Made by a program: the position numbers and the translations under genes | Source: Limosilactobacillus reuteri | Lineage (GTDB): Bacteria; Bacillota; Bacilli; Lactobacillales; Lactobacillaceae | Assembly (NCBI RefSeq): GCF_003072625.1 | Contig: NZ_CP027805.1 | Coordinates: 185,001 to 249,000 of the forward strand | Direction of reading: 5' to 3' | Length of the DNA: 64,000 nt | Notes under the pieces: model-generated | What the model was told of the DNA's origin: nothing | The model's database searches: none | The model's input: only the letters and a program-made list of their open reading frames with translations | In this document: in pieces, positions 63,758 through 64,000 of the stretch | How the letters are laid out: each line of letters begins with the position of its first letter | How positions within the stretch are numbered: the stretch's first letter is position 1

Positions 63758-64000
63758 TTAGAATAAAAGAAGTTATAGTTGTTGAAGGTAAAGATGATAC
63801 TAAGCAAATTTTAAAAGCAGTTGATGCAGATACATACGAAACAAATGGATCCGCAATTTCAACAGCTGACTTGGCAAAGTTGAAAAAGTTACAAGCAAGC
63901 CGGGGCCTAATTGTTTTTACTGATCCGGACTTTAACGGCGAGCGGATTAGAAAAATAATCAGTGAAGCCATCCCTGGAGTTAAGCATGCTTTTATTAAAC
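63754..64000 (+). CDS. rnmV: ribonuclease M5 (5S rRNA maturation), 5' part
   Basis: The first 82 codons are inside the window. TOPRIM domain: VIVVEGKDDTKQIL (Glu) and VFTDPDFNGERIRK (DxD). It processes 5S rRNA precursors. It overlaps tatD by 4 bases; ksgA usually follows. The C-terminal part lies outside the window. Confidence 0.93.
   Translation, partial: MIRIKEVIVVEGKDDTKQILKAVDADTYETNGSAISTADLAKLKKLQASRGLIVFTDPDFNGERIRKIISEAIPGVKHAFIK

Overview
The window looks like a low-GC Firmicute, most probably Limosilactobacillus (Lactobacillus) reuteri or a close relative. The grounds are a heterofermentative-lactobacillus gene set: an L-2-hydroxyisocaproate dehydrogenase, an isoleucine 2-epimerase-like racemase, a class II HMG-CoA reductase (mevalonate pathway), a SemiSWEET, an IpaB/EvcA-type protein, Met and Trp T-boxes, strong Shine-Dalgarno sites and AT-rich spacers. 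The species call is inference from gene content; no search was run.

Layout. 1-600: end of an rRNA operon (23S tail, 5S, tRNA-Thr). 600-15000: an accessory-like stretch with decayed genes, two related IS30 elements, an IS3 element, a group IIC intron, a NhaC antiporter behind a structured leader, a broken cation-diffusion gene and a second-type triosephosphate isomerase whose 3' end runs into an IS. 15000-26000: aldo/keto reductase, PAP2 phosphatase, a PLD-helicase-DUF3427 protein, a different IS30 element, a frameshifted flavin disulfide reductase, an ISL3 element with 8-bp target duplication, SemiSWEET, an exonuclease and a matrixin-like protease. 26000-36400: SPC-type metal ATPase, a DeoB-like protein that has lost most catalytic residues, a second group IIC intron, an Rrf2/NmrA pair, a four-gene osmoprotectant ABC transporter and msrB. 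36400-49100: ClC channel, a 36-aa hydrophobic peptide, a Met-T-box metQ-metN-metI-M20 hydrolase operon, HicDH, MFS, FMN-binding protein, endonuclease III, an amino-acid permease with a branched-chain amino acid racemase, and tRNA-Thr(GGT). 49200-64000: mostly housekeeping: Kef-type antiporter, HelD, ndk, an orphan DNA methyltransferase, Trp-T-box trpS, a tight ppx-mvaA-HELLH protein-sir2 operon, DUF72, metG, tatD and the start of rnmV.

How the parts work together. Methionine supply is coupled to tRNA-Met charging through the metQNI T-box, and trpS is controlled the same way by tRNA-Trp. Osmoprotection (osmoprotectant ABC transporter, NhaC, ClC, Kef-type antiporter) and redox repair (msrB, reductases) are recurrent themes. 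Mobile elements show clear site preference. Both group IIC introns sit directly behind rho-independent terminators, a few bases or none from the stop codon of a converging gene, and the IS3 element sits in the loop of one of those same terminators.

Most unusual signals: the DeoB-like apparent pseudoenzyme, the uncharacterised attenuator-type leader of nhaC, and two paralogous free-standing micropeptides, each with its own terminator. Three genes carry single-base homopolymer frameshifts, so either local gene decay or sequencing error must be considered.
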